Notes: generated by a model from the sequence alone, not told the origin. DNA of 22,791 bases from 66-474 sp964489055 (GCA_964489055.1 CAZAXF010000048.1:1-22791); one strand, 5' to 3'. Shown: positions 7,186 to 14,967, counted from the stretch's first letter. Translations and numbers: made by a program.

Positions 7186-8193
7186 ATGAAGCTGCTGGCC
7201 ATCGCGGCGACGGTCCTGGTGACCGTCGCCGTGTTGGTGGCGCTGGCATGGGTTGTCAGCCCCTGGCCGCGCGTGTGGCTGATCCGCTACTTCTTCGATC
7301 GCGGCGGCGTCGCCATGGAACGCTCGCTGGCCGCCCACGTCCCCGCCGGCGTGGCACAGATCACCGACCTTGCGTACCGCCCCGGCGATCCCGCGGCCCG
7401 GCTGGACGTGTTCTTCCCGGAAAAAATCGCCGACAGCGCGACGCGCCTTCCCACCATCGTGTGGGTGCACGGCGGAGGCTGGGTCGCCGGGCACCGCAGC
7501 GACGTGGCCAATTACACGCGGATCCTCGCCGCGCACGGCTTCACCACGGTCGCGCTCGATTATGCCTTGCCGCCGCGCGGTCTCTATCCGGCGGCGGTGG
7601 AGGATGTGAACGCGGCGCTCGGCTACCTGGCCGGGAACGCCGCGCGCCTGCACGTTGATCCCGACCGCCTGGTGCTGGCCGGTGATTCGGCGGGCGCGCA
7701 GATCGCCGCGCAGGTCGCCAGTATTGTCACAAACCCCGACTACGCGCGCGCCATCGGCATCGCGCCGTCCATCCGCCCTTCGCAGCTGGCCGCCATGGTG
7801 CTGGCCTGCGGTGTCTACGACATGTCACGCGCGGACAACGGCAGCCTGTACGGGCGGTTCTTCACGGCCGTGTTCTGGGCCTACAGCGGCCGCCGCGACT
7901 TCCGCGACGATGCGCGCCTGCGCCTGATGTCGGTGGCCGAACACCTGACCCCCGCATTCCCGCCCACGTTCATCACTGCCGGCAACGGCGATGCGCTGTT
8001 GCCGCAGTCACGCGAACTGGCCGAACGCCTGCGTGCGCTGGACGTCCCCGTCGACGCACTGCTGTACCCACCGCAACACCGGCCACACCTGCCGCACGAA
8101 TACCAGTTCAATCTCGATTCCCCCGACGCACAGGACGCCCTGCGACGAATCGTCGCTTTCGTGGATACGGATGAACGGATCAATAGGGAATGA
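7186..8193 (+). CDS. Membrane-anchored alpha/beta-hydrolase (HSL-type esterase/lipase)
   Basis: 335 residues. N-terminal hydrophobic anchor (about 3-26), then an alpha/beta-hydrolase of the hormone-sensitive-lipase family: oxyanion motif HGGGW, nucleophile motif GDSAG, acid in GNGDALLPQS and catalytic His in the HRPHLPHEYQF region. It probably hydrolyses a carboxyl ester; the substrate is unknown. It begins 18 bases after the slipin gene, so it is likely the third gene of the nfeD operon. The last four residues (INRE) and the stop are encoded by the repeat bounding the neighbouring transposase element, so insertion of that element appears to have replaced the original C-terminus. The catalytic core is not affected. 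Confidence 0.9.
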   Translation: MKLLAIAATVLVTVAVLVALAWVVSPWPRVWLIRYFFDRGGVAMERSLAAHVPAGVAQITDLAYRPGDPAARLDVFFPEKIADSATRLPTIVWVHGGGWVAGHRSDVANYTRILAAHGFTTVALDYALPPRGLYPAAVEDVNAALGYLAGNAARLHVDPDRLVLAGDSAGAQIAAQVASIVTNPDYARAIGIAPSIRPSQLAAMVLACGVYDMSRADNGSLYGRFFTAVFWAYSGRRDFRDDARLRLMSVAEHLTPAFPPTFITAGNGDALLPQSRELAERLRALDVPVDALLYPPQHRPHLPHEYQFNLDSPDAQDALRRIVAFVDTDERINRE

Positions 8194-8217
8194 CCCTGAC
8201 CCTGTTGATTCAGGCGC

Positions 8218-8319
8218 GGGATCAATAGGGTCAGGGATCAATAGGGTCAGAGTCATTGATTTGATTTGGTAACCTCGGGATCAATAGGGTCAGAGTCATT
8301 GATTTGATTTGGTAACCTC
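8218..8319 (+). repeat. Tandem 43-bp direct repeats upstream of the RAYT gene
   Basis: Two perfect 43-base copies (8234-8276 and 8277-8319) are preceded by a 17-base partial copy (8218-8234). Just left, 8179-8208 is a variant in which ATCAATAGGG faces CCCTGTTGAT, forming a hairpin right over the hydrolase stop. The repeats occupy the RAYT 5' region, so they may contain its promoter or be the transposase's own recognition sequence. Confidence 0.9.
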
Positions 8320-8358
8320 GGAAAATCAGCCTCGACTTTGCATTCAAGGAGGAATCCC

Positions 8359-9072
8359 ATGGCTCGCTTGCCTCGCCCGTATCTGCCCGGCTGCCCGCAA
8401 CATGTGATCCAGCGCGGAAACAACCGGGAAGCCTGCTTTCACGAGACGGCCGATTACAAGGCCTATTTGTCGTTTCTCAAGGATGCGGCAGCGAAATACC
8501 GGGTTGCCATACACGCCTTCGTGCTGATGACCAACCACGTCCACATGCTGGTGACGCCGGGCGACGAGCAAGGCGTCAGTCGCATGATGCAGGCCCAGGG
8601 TCGCAAATACGTCCAGTACTTCAATTTCGTCCGTGGTCGTACCGGCACCTTGTGGGAGGGGCGGTACAAATCGACCCTGGTGGATACGGAAAGCTATCTG
8701 CTGACGGTGTACCGCTATATCGAGCTGAACCCGGTGCGTGCCGCGATGGTGTCCCACGCGGCGGATCACCCCTGGTCCAGCTATCAGGCCAATGCGTTGG
8801 GCAAGCGCATTGAGTTGTTGACGCCTCATCGACTGTACACGCGGCTGGGCCGGACCCGCGAAGAGCGCCAGGCCGCTTATCGCGCACTGTTCCGCGGCCG
8901 GATGCCGGAGCGGACACTCGCGGCCATACGCGAAGCGACGAACAAGTCATGGGCACTGGGTGACGACCGGTTCAAGGCGCAGATTGAAGCGGAGACCGGG
9001 CGCCGGTCAGTTCCCTTGGGGCGAGGTGGGGACCGGAAATCGGCTTCGTTCCGCCAAGCCCGGAATCAATGA
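8359..9072 (+). CDS. REP-associated tyrosine transposase (RAYT, Y1_Tnp domain)
   Basis: 237-residue single-strand DNA transposase of the IS200/IS605-like Y1 HUH class. HUH-type motif in LMTNHVHMLVTP, GTLWEGRYKSTLV as the RAYT/REP-specific block, and the catalytic Tyr in the helix TVYRYIELNPVRAAMV; WSSYQANALG follows. The C-terminus is basic (GRGGDRKSASFRQ). Start at the ATG 8359, with a near-perfect AAGGAGGA five bases upstream; an upstream in-frame start is ignored. The stop TGA (9070-9072) lies inside the right inverted repeat. RAYTs cut and join REP palindromes. Here the adjacent repeats, not the distant 120-bp repeats at 2466-2870, are the natural candidate substrates. Confidence 0.95.
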   Translation: MARLPRPYLPGCPQHVIQRGNNREACFHETADYKAYLSFLKDAAAKYRVAIHAFVLMTNHVHMLVTPGDEQGVSRMMQAQGRKYVQYFNFVRGRTGTLWEGRYKSTLVDTESYLLTVYRYIELNPVRAAMVSHAADHPWSSYQANALGKRIELLTPHRLYTRLGRTREERQAAYRALFRGRMPERTLAAIREATNKSWALGDDRFKAQIEAETGRRSVPLGRGGDRKSASFRQARNQ

Positions 9073-9104
9073 CTCTGACCCTATTGATCTGACCCCATCG
9101 ATCT
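9064..9104 (-). repeat. Right-hand inverted copy of the RAYT-flanking repeat
   Basis: 9064-9089 is the exact complement of the left repeats. It continues into a diverged second unit on the minus strand, GATCGATGGGGTCAG, next to GATCAATAGGGTCAG, so two tandem units are present on this side also. It overlaps the RAYT stop codon and abuts the stop of the convergent sensor gene. Confidence 0.9.
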
Positions 9105-10026
9105 AGGCGCGTGCGCTGCGGACCAGCAGGTGCTTGGCCAGCGCGCCGTGCATGCGCCCGATGCCGCGCACCAGGTGCAGCAGCGTGAAGAGCAGCAGCA
9201 GGCCGATCACGAACATCACGGCCGCGTCGCCCCAGCCGACCATGTGGGGGCCGAATCCCCAGTTGATCACCGCGTGGTTGCCGACCGAACCGTCGCCCAG
9301 TCCGAAGAAGTTGAACGCCATGCCAACGGGCGTCAACAGCAGCGCCAGCGACACGCTCGACAGGATCACCACGGTCGCGAAATACCCGATGCCCAGCGGC
9401 AGCATCAACAACATGTACAGCAGCGTGAACCAGGTGCGCGGATCGGCCAGCATGCTGCCGATGCGTTTCAGCCACGGGCGGTCGCGTTCGGTATAGGGCG
9501 GGCGGCGCGGCATGCGCACGCCCAGCATGCCCTCGACGAAGCGGCTTTCCAGCAGCGACAACCCACGCACCGAGGCCATGAACAGCAGGAAGAACGGGAT
9601 GCCGATCAGGGTGAAGGCAAAGCCCGTGGACATCGACAGGCCCGTCACCGCCCAGGCGAAGTAGAAGATGCCGGTGGCCAGCGCCAGCAGCATGTAGAAG
9701 AGCGCGCCCCAGGTCCGCGGGTCGGCGATCACGCCGAAGAAGCGGCCGAACACGGACCGCCGTGCAGGTCGCCGTGGCGTGTGCAGCGCGCGCGCCACGG
9801 TTTCTTCGGTGGTGCGGTAGATCTCCGCGACCTCGTCCGGTGCGCCGTAGCTGGTCGCGATTTTCGCCAGCAGTTCGGCTTCGCTCATGCCGGGGTTCTC
9901 GGCCAGCTCCGAGCGCAGGTGTTCCTCGGCGTCGTAGAGCGCGTCCTGGATCATCGCGGGGTCGGCACCTGCCAGCGCGGCGCGCAGTTGGGCCAGGTAT
10001 TCCTTGATGGTGTGCGGCGTGTTCAT
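9103..10026 (-). CDS. Membrane protein with HAAS/DUF1700-like N-terminus and duplicated sensor domain
   Basis: 307 residues. Residues 1-80 are a helical domain (TIKEYLAQLRAAL... AEEHLRSELAE... YGAPDEVAEIYR) typical of proteins encoded beside PadR regulators. The rest is membrane-embedded with six or more helices. Two halves start with the same phrase: ADPRTWGALFYMLL with LATGIFYF (from residue 101) and ADPRTWFTLLYMLL with LGIGYF (from 194), so the sensor domain is an internal duplication. The gene follows padR by 5 bases, with GAGGA inside the end of padR. Such PadR/sensor pairs probably transmit membrane signals to the repressor; the ligand is unknown. The Met at 10026 is preferred over a longer reading because of this site. 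Confidence 0.85.
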   Translation of the reverse strand: MNTPHTIKEYLAQLRAALAGADPAMIQDALYDAEEHLRSELAENPGMSEAELLAKIATSYGAPDEVAEIYRTTEETVARALHTPRRPARRSVFGRFFGVIADPRTWGALFYMLLALATGIFYFAWAVTGLSMSTGFAFTLIGIPFFLLFMASVRGLSLLESRFVEGMLGVRMPRRPPYTERDRPWLKRIGSMLADPRTWFTLLYMLLMLPLGIGYFATVVILSSVSLALLLTPVGMAFNFFGLGDGSVGNHAVINWGFGPHMVGWGDAAVMFVIGLLLLFTLLHLVRGIGRMHGALAKHLLVRSARA

Positions 10027-10031
10027 GGATT

Positions 10032-10388
10032 TCAGTCCTCGAGGATCGAGTCGACAAAACTGCGGGTGGATTTCCAGGCATCGGTCCACTCGTGCAGGAC
10101 CTTCCGGCCGAGTGGGGTGATGCGGTAATAGCGACGTGGCGGTCCCGCCTCGGACGGTTGCATGAAGGTGTCCAGCAGTCCGGCACCGCTGAGGTTGCGC
10201 AGCACCGGGTACAGCGCGCTCTGCTTGCCGACCAGCACGCCGCCGGCTTCGCGCTCCAGGCGCTTGGCGATCTGATATCCGTACAGTGGTTCGCGCGCCG
10301 ACGCCAGCACCGCCAGCAGCACCAGCGAAACGGTGCCGGTGGCCAGCTCCTTCTCGAACTTCTTCAGGTGTGGTTCGGTGTCGCTCAT
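10032..10388 (-). CDS. PadR-family transcriptional regulator
   Basis: 118 residues with a winged helix-turn-helix: GTVSLVLLAVLASAREPLYGYQIAKRLE, then KQSALYPVLRNLSGAGLL and the wing RRYYRITPLGRKVLHEWTDAW. The short C-terminal helix is dimerisation-type, as in the small PadR-s2 group. It is expected to repress its own operon with the membrane sensor protein encoded just downstream. The intergenic region before it contains a -10-like TATAGT (10424-10429) and an ACTAT-N13-ATAGT inverted repeat (10424-10446) that could be its operator. Confidence 0.93.
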   Translation of the reverse strand: MSDTEPHLKKFEKELATGTVSLVLLAVLASAREPLYGYQIAKRLEREAGGVLVGKQSALYPVLRNLSGAGLLDTFMQPSEAGPPRRYYRITPLGRKVLHEWTDAWKSTRSFVDSILED

Positions 10389-10423
10389 GCGGCGCGTCTT
10401 GCGTTCCTCATATGCACGAGTAC

Positions 10424-10446
10424 ACTATAGCTCACTTCACAATAGT
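10424..10446. promoter_or_regulatory. Possible padR promoter/operator
   Basis: Minus-strand TATAGT (10424-10429) is a good -10 for padR, but no convincing -35 is seen at the right spacing. The same bases form one half of a short inverted repeat ACTAT-N13-ATAGT. This AT-rich patch stands out in a GC-rich background between the divergent padR and the small membrane-protein gene. Confidence 0.35.
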
Positions 10447-10530
10447 CGCATGCGCCGGAAGTCATGGCGCGGGCACGCCACCCGTGAGCATCAACGGGAA
10501 TGGTTGCCGCCAAGCGGCGAGGAGGCTGTC

Positions 10531-10830
10531 ATGTTCAAACTTGGCGTGGTACTGGTCGCCGTGGCCGCCGCATTCTGGCTGTTCGCGGCGCTGCTCGGCG
10601 GGCTGTTCAAACTGACGTTCGGTTTTTTCGGCGCGCTGTTTGGCAGCATGCTCGGCATGGCCGCGCTGGGCATGGTCGCGCTGTTGGTGGTGCCGATCGT
10701 GCTGTTCGCGCTGCTTCCGCTGTGGATGCCCGTGTTGCTGGTCATCGCGGTGATCTGGCTGATCGTGCGCGCAGGTCGCGCCGACAATGTTCCGGCGCAG
10801 CCCGCCCAGGGCGAACCGCGGGTCGGCTGA
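10531..10830 (+). CDS. Small hydrophobic membrane protein
   Basis: 99 residues with three or four membrane helices (about 3-25, 28-50, 52-72, 70-85) and a short polar tail (RAGRADNVPAQPAQGEPRVG). Gly/Phe/Leu repeats such as GGLFKLTFGFFGALFGSMLG resemble glycine-zipper packing. No catalytic motif. AGGAGG lies eight bases before the ATG at 10531. It is divergent from padR, so it could share regulation with it. Function unknown; the pattern resembles small accessory proteins near PadR/phage-shock-type loci, but this is a weak inference. Confidence 0.75.
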   Translation: MFKLGVVLVAVAAAFWLFAALLGGLFKLTFGFFGALFGSMLGMAALGMVALLVVPIVLFALLPLWMPVLLVIAVIWLIVRAGRADNVPAQPAQGEPRVG

Positions 10831-10849
10831 AGCGTTCGTCGACCCGCGG
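10816..10849. terminator. Hairpin between convergent genes
   Basis: CCGCGGGTCG (10816-10825) and its exact complement (10840-10849), loop 14 bases, straddle the end of the small membrane-protein gene, just before the stop of the convergent TonB-like gene. There is no T-tract; it could serve both strands as a 3' end structure. Confidence 0.45.
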
Positions 10850-10855
10850 CGCGCG

Positions 10856-11503
10856 CTACCGGTTGTCGAGGTCGAAGCGCACCGGCACCAGCACCCAGGC
10901 TTCGATGGCGTGGCCGTCGTGGATGGCCGGGTGGAAGCGCCAGGCCGCCAGCACGTGCGTGCGCGCCGCGACGTCCAGGGTTCGCCAGCCGCTGCTGTGC
11001 TGGACCTTCACCTGCACGGGAACGCCGTGGGTGTCGACCAGCACCTTCAGCAACACCGTGCCCTGGGCGCCATTGCGCAGGGCCTGGGCGGGATAGGCTG
11101 GCGGTGTCGCGGTTTCATACGCGATGGTGGCATCGTGGTTGCCGGGTGCCACCGCCGCCTGCGGCACCGCGTGCGTTGCGGCCGGCACAAGCCGCACCGG
11201 CGCGATTTGCGGCAGCACGGTCGTCTTTACGGCAATCGACGGGGTGATCGCAAGCGGCACCTGCGGCGTCTGGACGTGGTTCACCACGCGTACCGTCGGC
11301 GGCTCGGGCAGGGCCGGGGCCGGTGGCGGATTCTGCAGCAGCGTGGCCAGCAGTGCCGGCGGGGGTGGTGCGGGCACGGTGAAGGGCGTGTCGGGCCGGA
11401 TCGCCATCACCACCACGGCCAGGTTCAGGCACAGCGCCACGGCCATCGCGACGGACCGGCCGGGCATGAAATCGAAATGACGGGCAACGGGGACGTACGT
11501 CAT
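10856..11503 (-). CDS. TonB-like energy transducer protein
   Basis: 215 residues. A short cytoplasmic N-terminus and one membrane helix (about 17-35, VAMAVALCLNLAVVVMAI) are followed by a Pro-rich periplasmic region (APPPPALLATLLQNPPPAPALPEPP) and a TonB C-terminal domain (about 128-212: TPPAYPAQALRNGAQGTVLLKVLVDTHG ... AARTHVLAAWRFHPA). TonB proteins couple the proton-motive force to outer-membrane receptors. No ExbB/ExbD or receptor gene is nearby, so it is an accessory TonB homologue that may instead act in another envelope process. The ATG at 11503 has AGGAGG upstream; longer readings are rejected. Convergent with the membrane-protein gene on the left. Confidence 0.88.
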   Translation of the reverse strand: MTYVPVARHFDFMPGRSVAMAVALCLNLAVVVMAIRPDTPFTVPAPPPPALLATLLQNPPPAPALPEPPTVRVVNHVQTPQVPLAITPSIAVKTTVLPQIAPVRLVPAATHAVPQAAVAPGNHDATIAYETATPPAYPAQALRNGAQGTVLLKVLVDTHGVPVQVKVQHSSGWRTLDVAARTHVLAAWRFHPAIHDGHAIEAWVLVPVRFDLDNR

Positions 11504-11614
11504 GTGCCACCTCCTGGACGGAAGGAACATGGCCGTGGCGTCCGGGAGCGGCGCCCGGTCGACTTCCAAACTACGCCCGGGCCGCGATTCCCGCAAGTGC
11601 CGGGCGTGACGCGT

Positions 11615-12193
11615 TCAATCCCGATGCGTGGTCGGCAGTTCGCCCTGGTCGGCGGAATAGTCGAGGCGACCCTCGACGATCCGCGCCGCCGATGTGTACG
11701 GATGGTCGCGCGGCGTGCCCGGCCCCATGATGTGCAGCACGCGCGTTCCATTGAGCTTGAACACGTCCGCGATCAGTCCGCGGTGGCAGCGCCACCAGAC
11801 CGCTTCCGCGCACATGATCGCGGTGTTTTTCGTCACCGCCAGTGCCCGCAGGCGTTCGATGCCGTCGTGGAATGCATCGGTCTGCAGGTAATCGGCGTAG
11901 CCGCGGAAAGCCGGGTGCCGCCACCCGGTGTTGGGCGAGTCGGGCCGCACCTTGCGCCGGCCACCCAGTTCCGTGAACGGCACGTAGCCGATGCCGGCAT
12001 CGTCCAGTGCGGCTTGCAGCGGCTGCACGTTGAAATGCGGATACTTGCGTGAACCGGGAAAGTGACGCACGTCGGCCAGCACCGCGATGTGGTTGTCGCG
12101 AAGCAGCGCGATGAATTCGTCGATGTCGCGGGTGGAATGCCCGATCGTCCACAGGACTTCCGGCCAGGTCGAGGACGCTTGCCTTGCAATCAT
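11615..12193 (-). CDS. DUF488-family protein
   Basis: 192 residues. Family features: N-terminal WTIGHSTRDIDEFIALLRDNHIAVLADVRHFPGSRKYPHFN, then YVPFTELGGRR and a late Cys-bearing block MCAEAVWWRCHRGLIADVF. Length is normal for the family. DUF488 proteins are widespread and of unproven function; the conserved Cys and CHR motif suggest a catalytic or nucleic-acid-related role. The gene is alone, divergent from yggS. Confidence 0.88.
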   Translation of the reverse strand: MIARQASSTWPEVLWTIGHSTRDIDEFIALLRDNHIAVLADVRHFPGSRKYPHFNVQPLQAALDDAGIGYVPFTELGGRRKVRPDSPNTGWRHPAFRGYADYLQTDAFHDGIERLRALAVTKNTAIMCAEAVWWRCHRGLIADVFKLNGTRVLHIMGPGTPRDHPYTSAARIVEGRLDYSADQGELPTTHRD

Positions 12194-12286
12194 GCCGCCA
12201 GCATACGCGCAACGGATCCGCGCCCGGATTTCCCCTGCCCGGTGTCATGACGTCGCTGCACCGGATTGTCGTGTCATCCGATCGCG

Positions 12287-12355
12287 CCGAGCGCAGCGCC
12301 GCGGGCGCGAATCCAATGCCCCGTTCGCGCTGAGCGCAGCGCCGCAGGCGCGAAG
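12287..12355. repeat. Pair of direct GC-rich REP-like repeats
   Basis: GAGCGCAGCGCCGCGGGCGC (starting 12289) recurs with one change as GAGCGCAGCGCCGCAGGCGC (starting 12332), period 43. Each is itself partly self-complementary. They fill the region between the divergent DUF488 and yggS genes. Confidence 0.7.
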
Positions 12356-12387
12356 TCGAAGCGCAGCCTGCAAAAGTGCGACGTATC

Positions 12388-12400
12388 TATACTGGACGCA
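12388..12400 (+). promoter_or_regulatory. -10 element placing the transcription start on the yggS ATG
   Basis: TATACT (12388-12393) ends six bases before the A of the yggS start codon (12400), so transcription would begin at or next to the ATG. There is no Shine-Dalgarno-like sequence between them. The -35 region is not clear. This predicts a leaderless mRNA. Confidence 0.5.
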
Positions 12401-13149
12401 TGCCCGCCTACACCACCGCCAACACCGTCGAGGAATTCCGCGCACACCTCGCCGACGTGCACGCGCGCATCGCCGCCGCCTGCAAGCGCGTCGGGCGCGA
12501 CCCCGACGAGGTGCGCCTGTTGCCGGTCAGCAAGACCGTGTCCGAAGCGCGCATCCGCAACGCCTACGCCGCCGGCTGTCGCAGCTTCGGCGAGAACAAG
12601 GTGCAGGAAGCCCACCGCAAGTGGCAGGCAATGTCCGACCTTCCGGACATCCAGTGGGCCATCATCGGCAACCTGCAGACCAACAAGGCCAAGCAGGTGG
12701 CCGAGTTCGCCAGCGAATTCCATGCACTCGACCGCGTGCGCGCAGCCGAGGCGCTGGACCGGCGGCTGCAGGCCGCGGGCCGCGCGCTGGACGTGCTGGT
12801 GCAGGTCAACACCTCCGGCGAGGCGAGCAAGTTCGGGCTGCCGCCGGACGAGGTCGAAGCGTTCATCAACAAGCTGCCCGCGTTTTCCTCGCTGCGCGTG
12901 CGCGGCCTGATGACCCTGGCGCTGTTTTCGGACGATCCCGACCGGGTACGCCCGTGCTTCGTCCGCTTGCGCGGGCTGCGCGATCGCCTGCGCCAGTCGG
13001 CGCCCGACGGCATCGTGATGGACGAGCTGTCGATGGGCATGTCCGGCGATTTCGAATGGGCGATCGAGGAAGGCTCGACCATCGTCAGGGTAGGGCAGGC
13101 CATCTTCGGCGCCCGCAAGACCCCCAACAGCGCCTACTGGCCTGCGTAG
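12400..13149 (+). CDS. yggS: YggS/PROSC-family pyridoxal-phosphate homeostasis protein
   Basis: 249-residue TIM-barrel PLP-binding protein that buffers free pyridoxal phosphate and keeps B6 and amino-acid pools in balance; it has no known turnover reaction. PLP-binding Lys45 is in LLPVSKTVS. Other family blocks are GENKVQEAHRKW, WAIIGNLQTNKAK, LVQVNTSGEASKFG, RGLMTLALF and MDELSMGMSGDFEWAIEEGSTIVRVGQAIFG, all intact. Start at 12400 matches the family N-terminus; the -10 box immediately upstream and missing ribosome site suggest a leaderless message. In many relatives yggS lies beside pilT; here the neighbours are unrelated. Confidence 0.95.
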   Translation: MPAYTTANTVEEFRAHLADVHARIAAACKRVGRDPDEVRLLPVSKTVSEARIRNAYAAGCRSFGENKVQEAHRKWQAMSDLPDIQWAIIGNLQTNKAKQVAEFASEFHALDRVRAAEALDRRLQAAGRALDVLVQVNTSGEASKFGLPPDEVEAFINKLPAFSSLRVRGLMTLALFSDDPDRVRPCFVRLRGLRDRLRQSAPDGIVMDELSMGMSGDFEWAIEEGSTIVRVGQAIFGARKTPNSAYWPA

Positions 13150-13509
13150 GAGCGTCGCGGCTCACTCACGGCAAGGGCTGATTCGGAGCGTCATCCGGGG
13201 AATACTCGCGCCATCCATGGCGCTCGCGCTGCGCACTGCCTTCGGCGTTCGCGTTTGCAGTCCCGGGAGCAAGTCCGGGACAGGCCCCGCAAACGCGGTC
13301 GCGAAGCGATGTCCGGGATCCGGCGACTGTGCATGTCGATGGGCCGTGCGAATGACCCGGGTTCCCGCCCCGGACCGGGATCCGGGATGACGTGCTTTCG
13401 CGGGAGTGACGGTGGGGTCGCGGTCAGGGGTATTTCGGGAATTCCGGAACGCCGCGGGCGTCGATTGCGCTATGGTGCCGATCTCTCTCGCCGCCACGGC
13501 AGACCCGAC
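13150..13509. repeat. Gene-free region with nested palindromes
   Basis: No gene is supported. 13250-13258 CGCGTTTGC faces 13289-13297 GCAAACGCG, and inside them GTCCCGG (13260-13266) faces CCGGGAC (13275-13281), giving a long cruciform-capable structure. Further right, 13351-13391 holds a second partly symmetric unit of CCCGG/ATCCGGG type resembling dispersed xanthomonad repeats. No strong promoter for mgtE was recognised. Confidence 0.55.
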
Positions 13510-14931
13510 ATGCCCGCCACCAAACCGGCAGAACCGATCCTGCCGCTCCGCCACGACGATCAACCCTTCGACGCCGACGCCGCGGCCGCGGTGATCCGCG
13601 AGCGCCTGGCGCGCCATCCCTCGGACCCGGCACTGGCGGCATGGTTCGCCGATGCACTGGCGGTCGACGTCGCCGATGCGCTCGATGGCCTGTCCGACGA
13701 CGAACTGGCCATCGCGATCGGGCTGGTTCCCGTCAGCGAGCAGCCCGCGGTGGTCGGCTACCTGCCGCTGCCGCGCCAGACCCAGGCGGTCGCCGCGATG
13801 CCGCGCGAAGCGGTCGTGTCGTTGTTCGAGAGGATGTCCTCGGACGAACGCGCCGACCTCTTCAATGCCCTGCCGGAAGGGCGCGAGGCGCTGCTGCCGG
13901 CGCTCGCGCAGGCCGAGCGCGAGGACATCCGCCGCCTGGCCAGCTACCCCGAAGGCAGCGTCGGCGCGATCATGAGCTCGCAGTACGCAACGCTCACGCC
14001 GGACCTGACCGCGGCCGAGGCGATCGAGGAACTGCGCCGCATCGCGCCCGACCGCGAGACGATCTACAACGCCTACGTGATCGACCGCGATCGCCGGCTG
14101 GTCGGCGTCACCACGTTGCGCCGCCTGATCCTGGCCGCGCCCGCCACGCGCGTCGGCGACATGATGGAACCCAACCCGGTCACGGTGCAGGTCGACGACG
14201 ACCAGGAAGTGGCCGCCACCCGCATCTCGCGCTACGACTTCATCGCGCTGCCGGTCGTCGACGCCGCCGGGCGCATGGTGGGCATCGTCACCGCCGATGA
14301 CGCGATGGACGTCATCGAGGAAGAGGCGACCGAGGACTTCCACAAGTCGGGCGGCTCGCTGGGCGGGGAATGGCCGCTCGGCATCCGCGACGCCACCATC
14401 CGGCTGCTGTATCGCAAGCGCATCTTCTGGCTGGTACTGCTGGTGTTCGCCAACGTGTTCTCGGGCGCCGGAATAGCCTACTTCCAGGACCTGATCGCCA
14501 CGCATGTCGCGCTGGTGTTCTTCCTGCCGCTGCTGATCGACAGCGGCGGCAACGCGGGCTCGCAATCGGCCACGCTGATGGTGCGCGCGCTCGCCACCGG
14601 CGACGTGCACCTGCGCAACTGGGCCAGCATGCTGGGCCGCGAACTCGCGGTGGCGGCGCTGCTCGGTTTCACCATGGCACTGGCCGTCAGCACCGTCGGC
14701 GTGGTCCGCGCCGGTCCGGCGATCGCGCTGGTGGTCGCGCTCACGATGCTGGTGGTGGTGATGTTCGGCAGCGTGGTCGGCATGTCGCTGCCGTTCCTGC
14801 TCAGCCGCTTCCGCGCCGACCCGGCCGCGGCAAGCTCGCCGCTCATCACCACCATCGCCGACGCCAGCGGCATCGTGATCTATTTCCTCATCGCCAGCCG
14901 CCTGCTGCCCAGGCTTGCGGGCGTGGGGTGA
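13510..14931 (+). CDS. mgtE: MgtE-type magnesium channel/transporter
   Basis: 473 residues. MgtE N-domain of acidic helical repeats (about 20-150), tandem CBS domains (about 150-275; SVGAIMSSQYATLTPDLTAAEAIEEL and VGDMMEPNPVTVQ), then five membrane helices from about 300. The ion pathway signature LIDSGGNAGSQSATLMVRAL is intact. The cytoplasmic domains close the pore when Mg2+ is abundant, so activity is controlled by the protein itself. ATG at 13510 gives the usual length; no clear ribosome site is visible, so the exact start is a little uncertain. It ends 36 bases from the convergent SDR gene. Mg2+ is the likely substrate; Co2+ may also pass. Confidence 0.94.
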   Translation: MPATKPAEPILPLRHDDQPFDADAAAAVIRERLARHPSDPALAAWFADALAVDVADALDGLSDDELAIAIGLVPVSEQPAVVGYLPLPRQTQAVAAMPREAVVSLFERMSSDERADLFNALPEGREALLPALAQAEREDIRRLASYPEGSVGAIMSSQYATLTPDLTAAEAIEELRRIAPDRETIYNAYVIDRDRRLVGVTTLRRLILAAPATRVGDMMEPNPVTVQVDDDQEVAATRISRYDFIALPVVDAAGRMVGIVTADDAMDVIEEEATEDFHKSGGSLGGEWPLGIRDATIRLLYRKRIFWLVLLVFANVFSGAGIAYFQDLIATHVALVFFLPLLIDSGGNAGSQSATLMVRALATGDVHLRNWASMLGRELAVAALLGFTMALAVSTVGVVRAGPAIALVVALTMLVVVMFGSVVGMSLPFLLSRFRADPAAASSPLITTIADASGIVIYFLIASRLLPRLAGVG

Positions 14932-14967
14932 GTGTGGCGGCGCCGGCGCTGGCGCGGGCAAGTGCGG

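Larger units (their letters stand above)
8178..9104 (+). mobile_element. RAYT transposase element with inverted terminal repeats
   Basis: A REP-associated tyrosine transposase gene is bounded on the left by several copies of a GATCAATAGGGTCAGAG-type repeat and on the right by an inverted copy. The 26-base segments 8236-8261 and 8279-8304 are each perfect inverted matches to 9064-9089. Both edges touch the stop codons of the flanking convergent genes (hydrolase TGA at 8191-8193, sensor-gene TAG at 9103-9105). No tnpB or accessory gene is present. RAYTs are usually domesticated and single-copy; whether this one is still mobile cannot be judged from one copy. Confidence 0.8.

Noticed and set aside
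8218..8319. CRISPR-like direct repeats
   Set aside because: Copies abut with no spacers, and a RAYT gene follows; transposase-associated repeats explain them.
8359..9072. Intact IS200/IS605 insertion sequence
   Set aside because: The GRYKSTLV and NPVRA blocks and flanks fit RAYT; no tnpB and no IS-type subterminal hairpins were seen.
13162..14961. 599-residue frame on the minus strand
   Set aside because: Lies entirely opposite mgtE, is Arg/His/Asp-rich without family features, and is an antisense artefact of high-GC coding.
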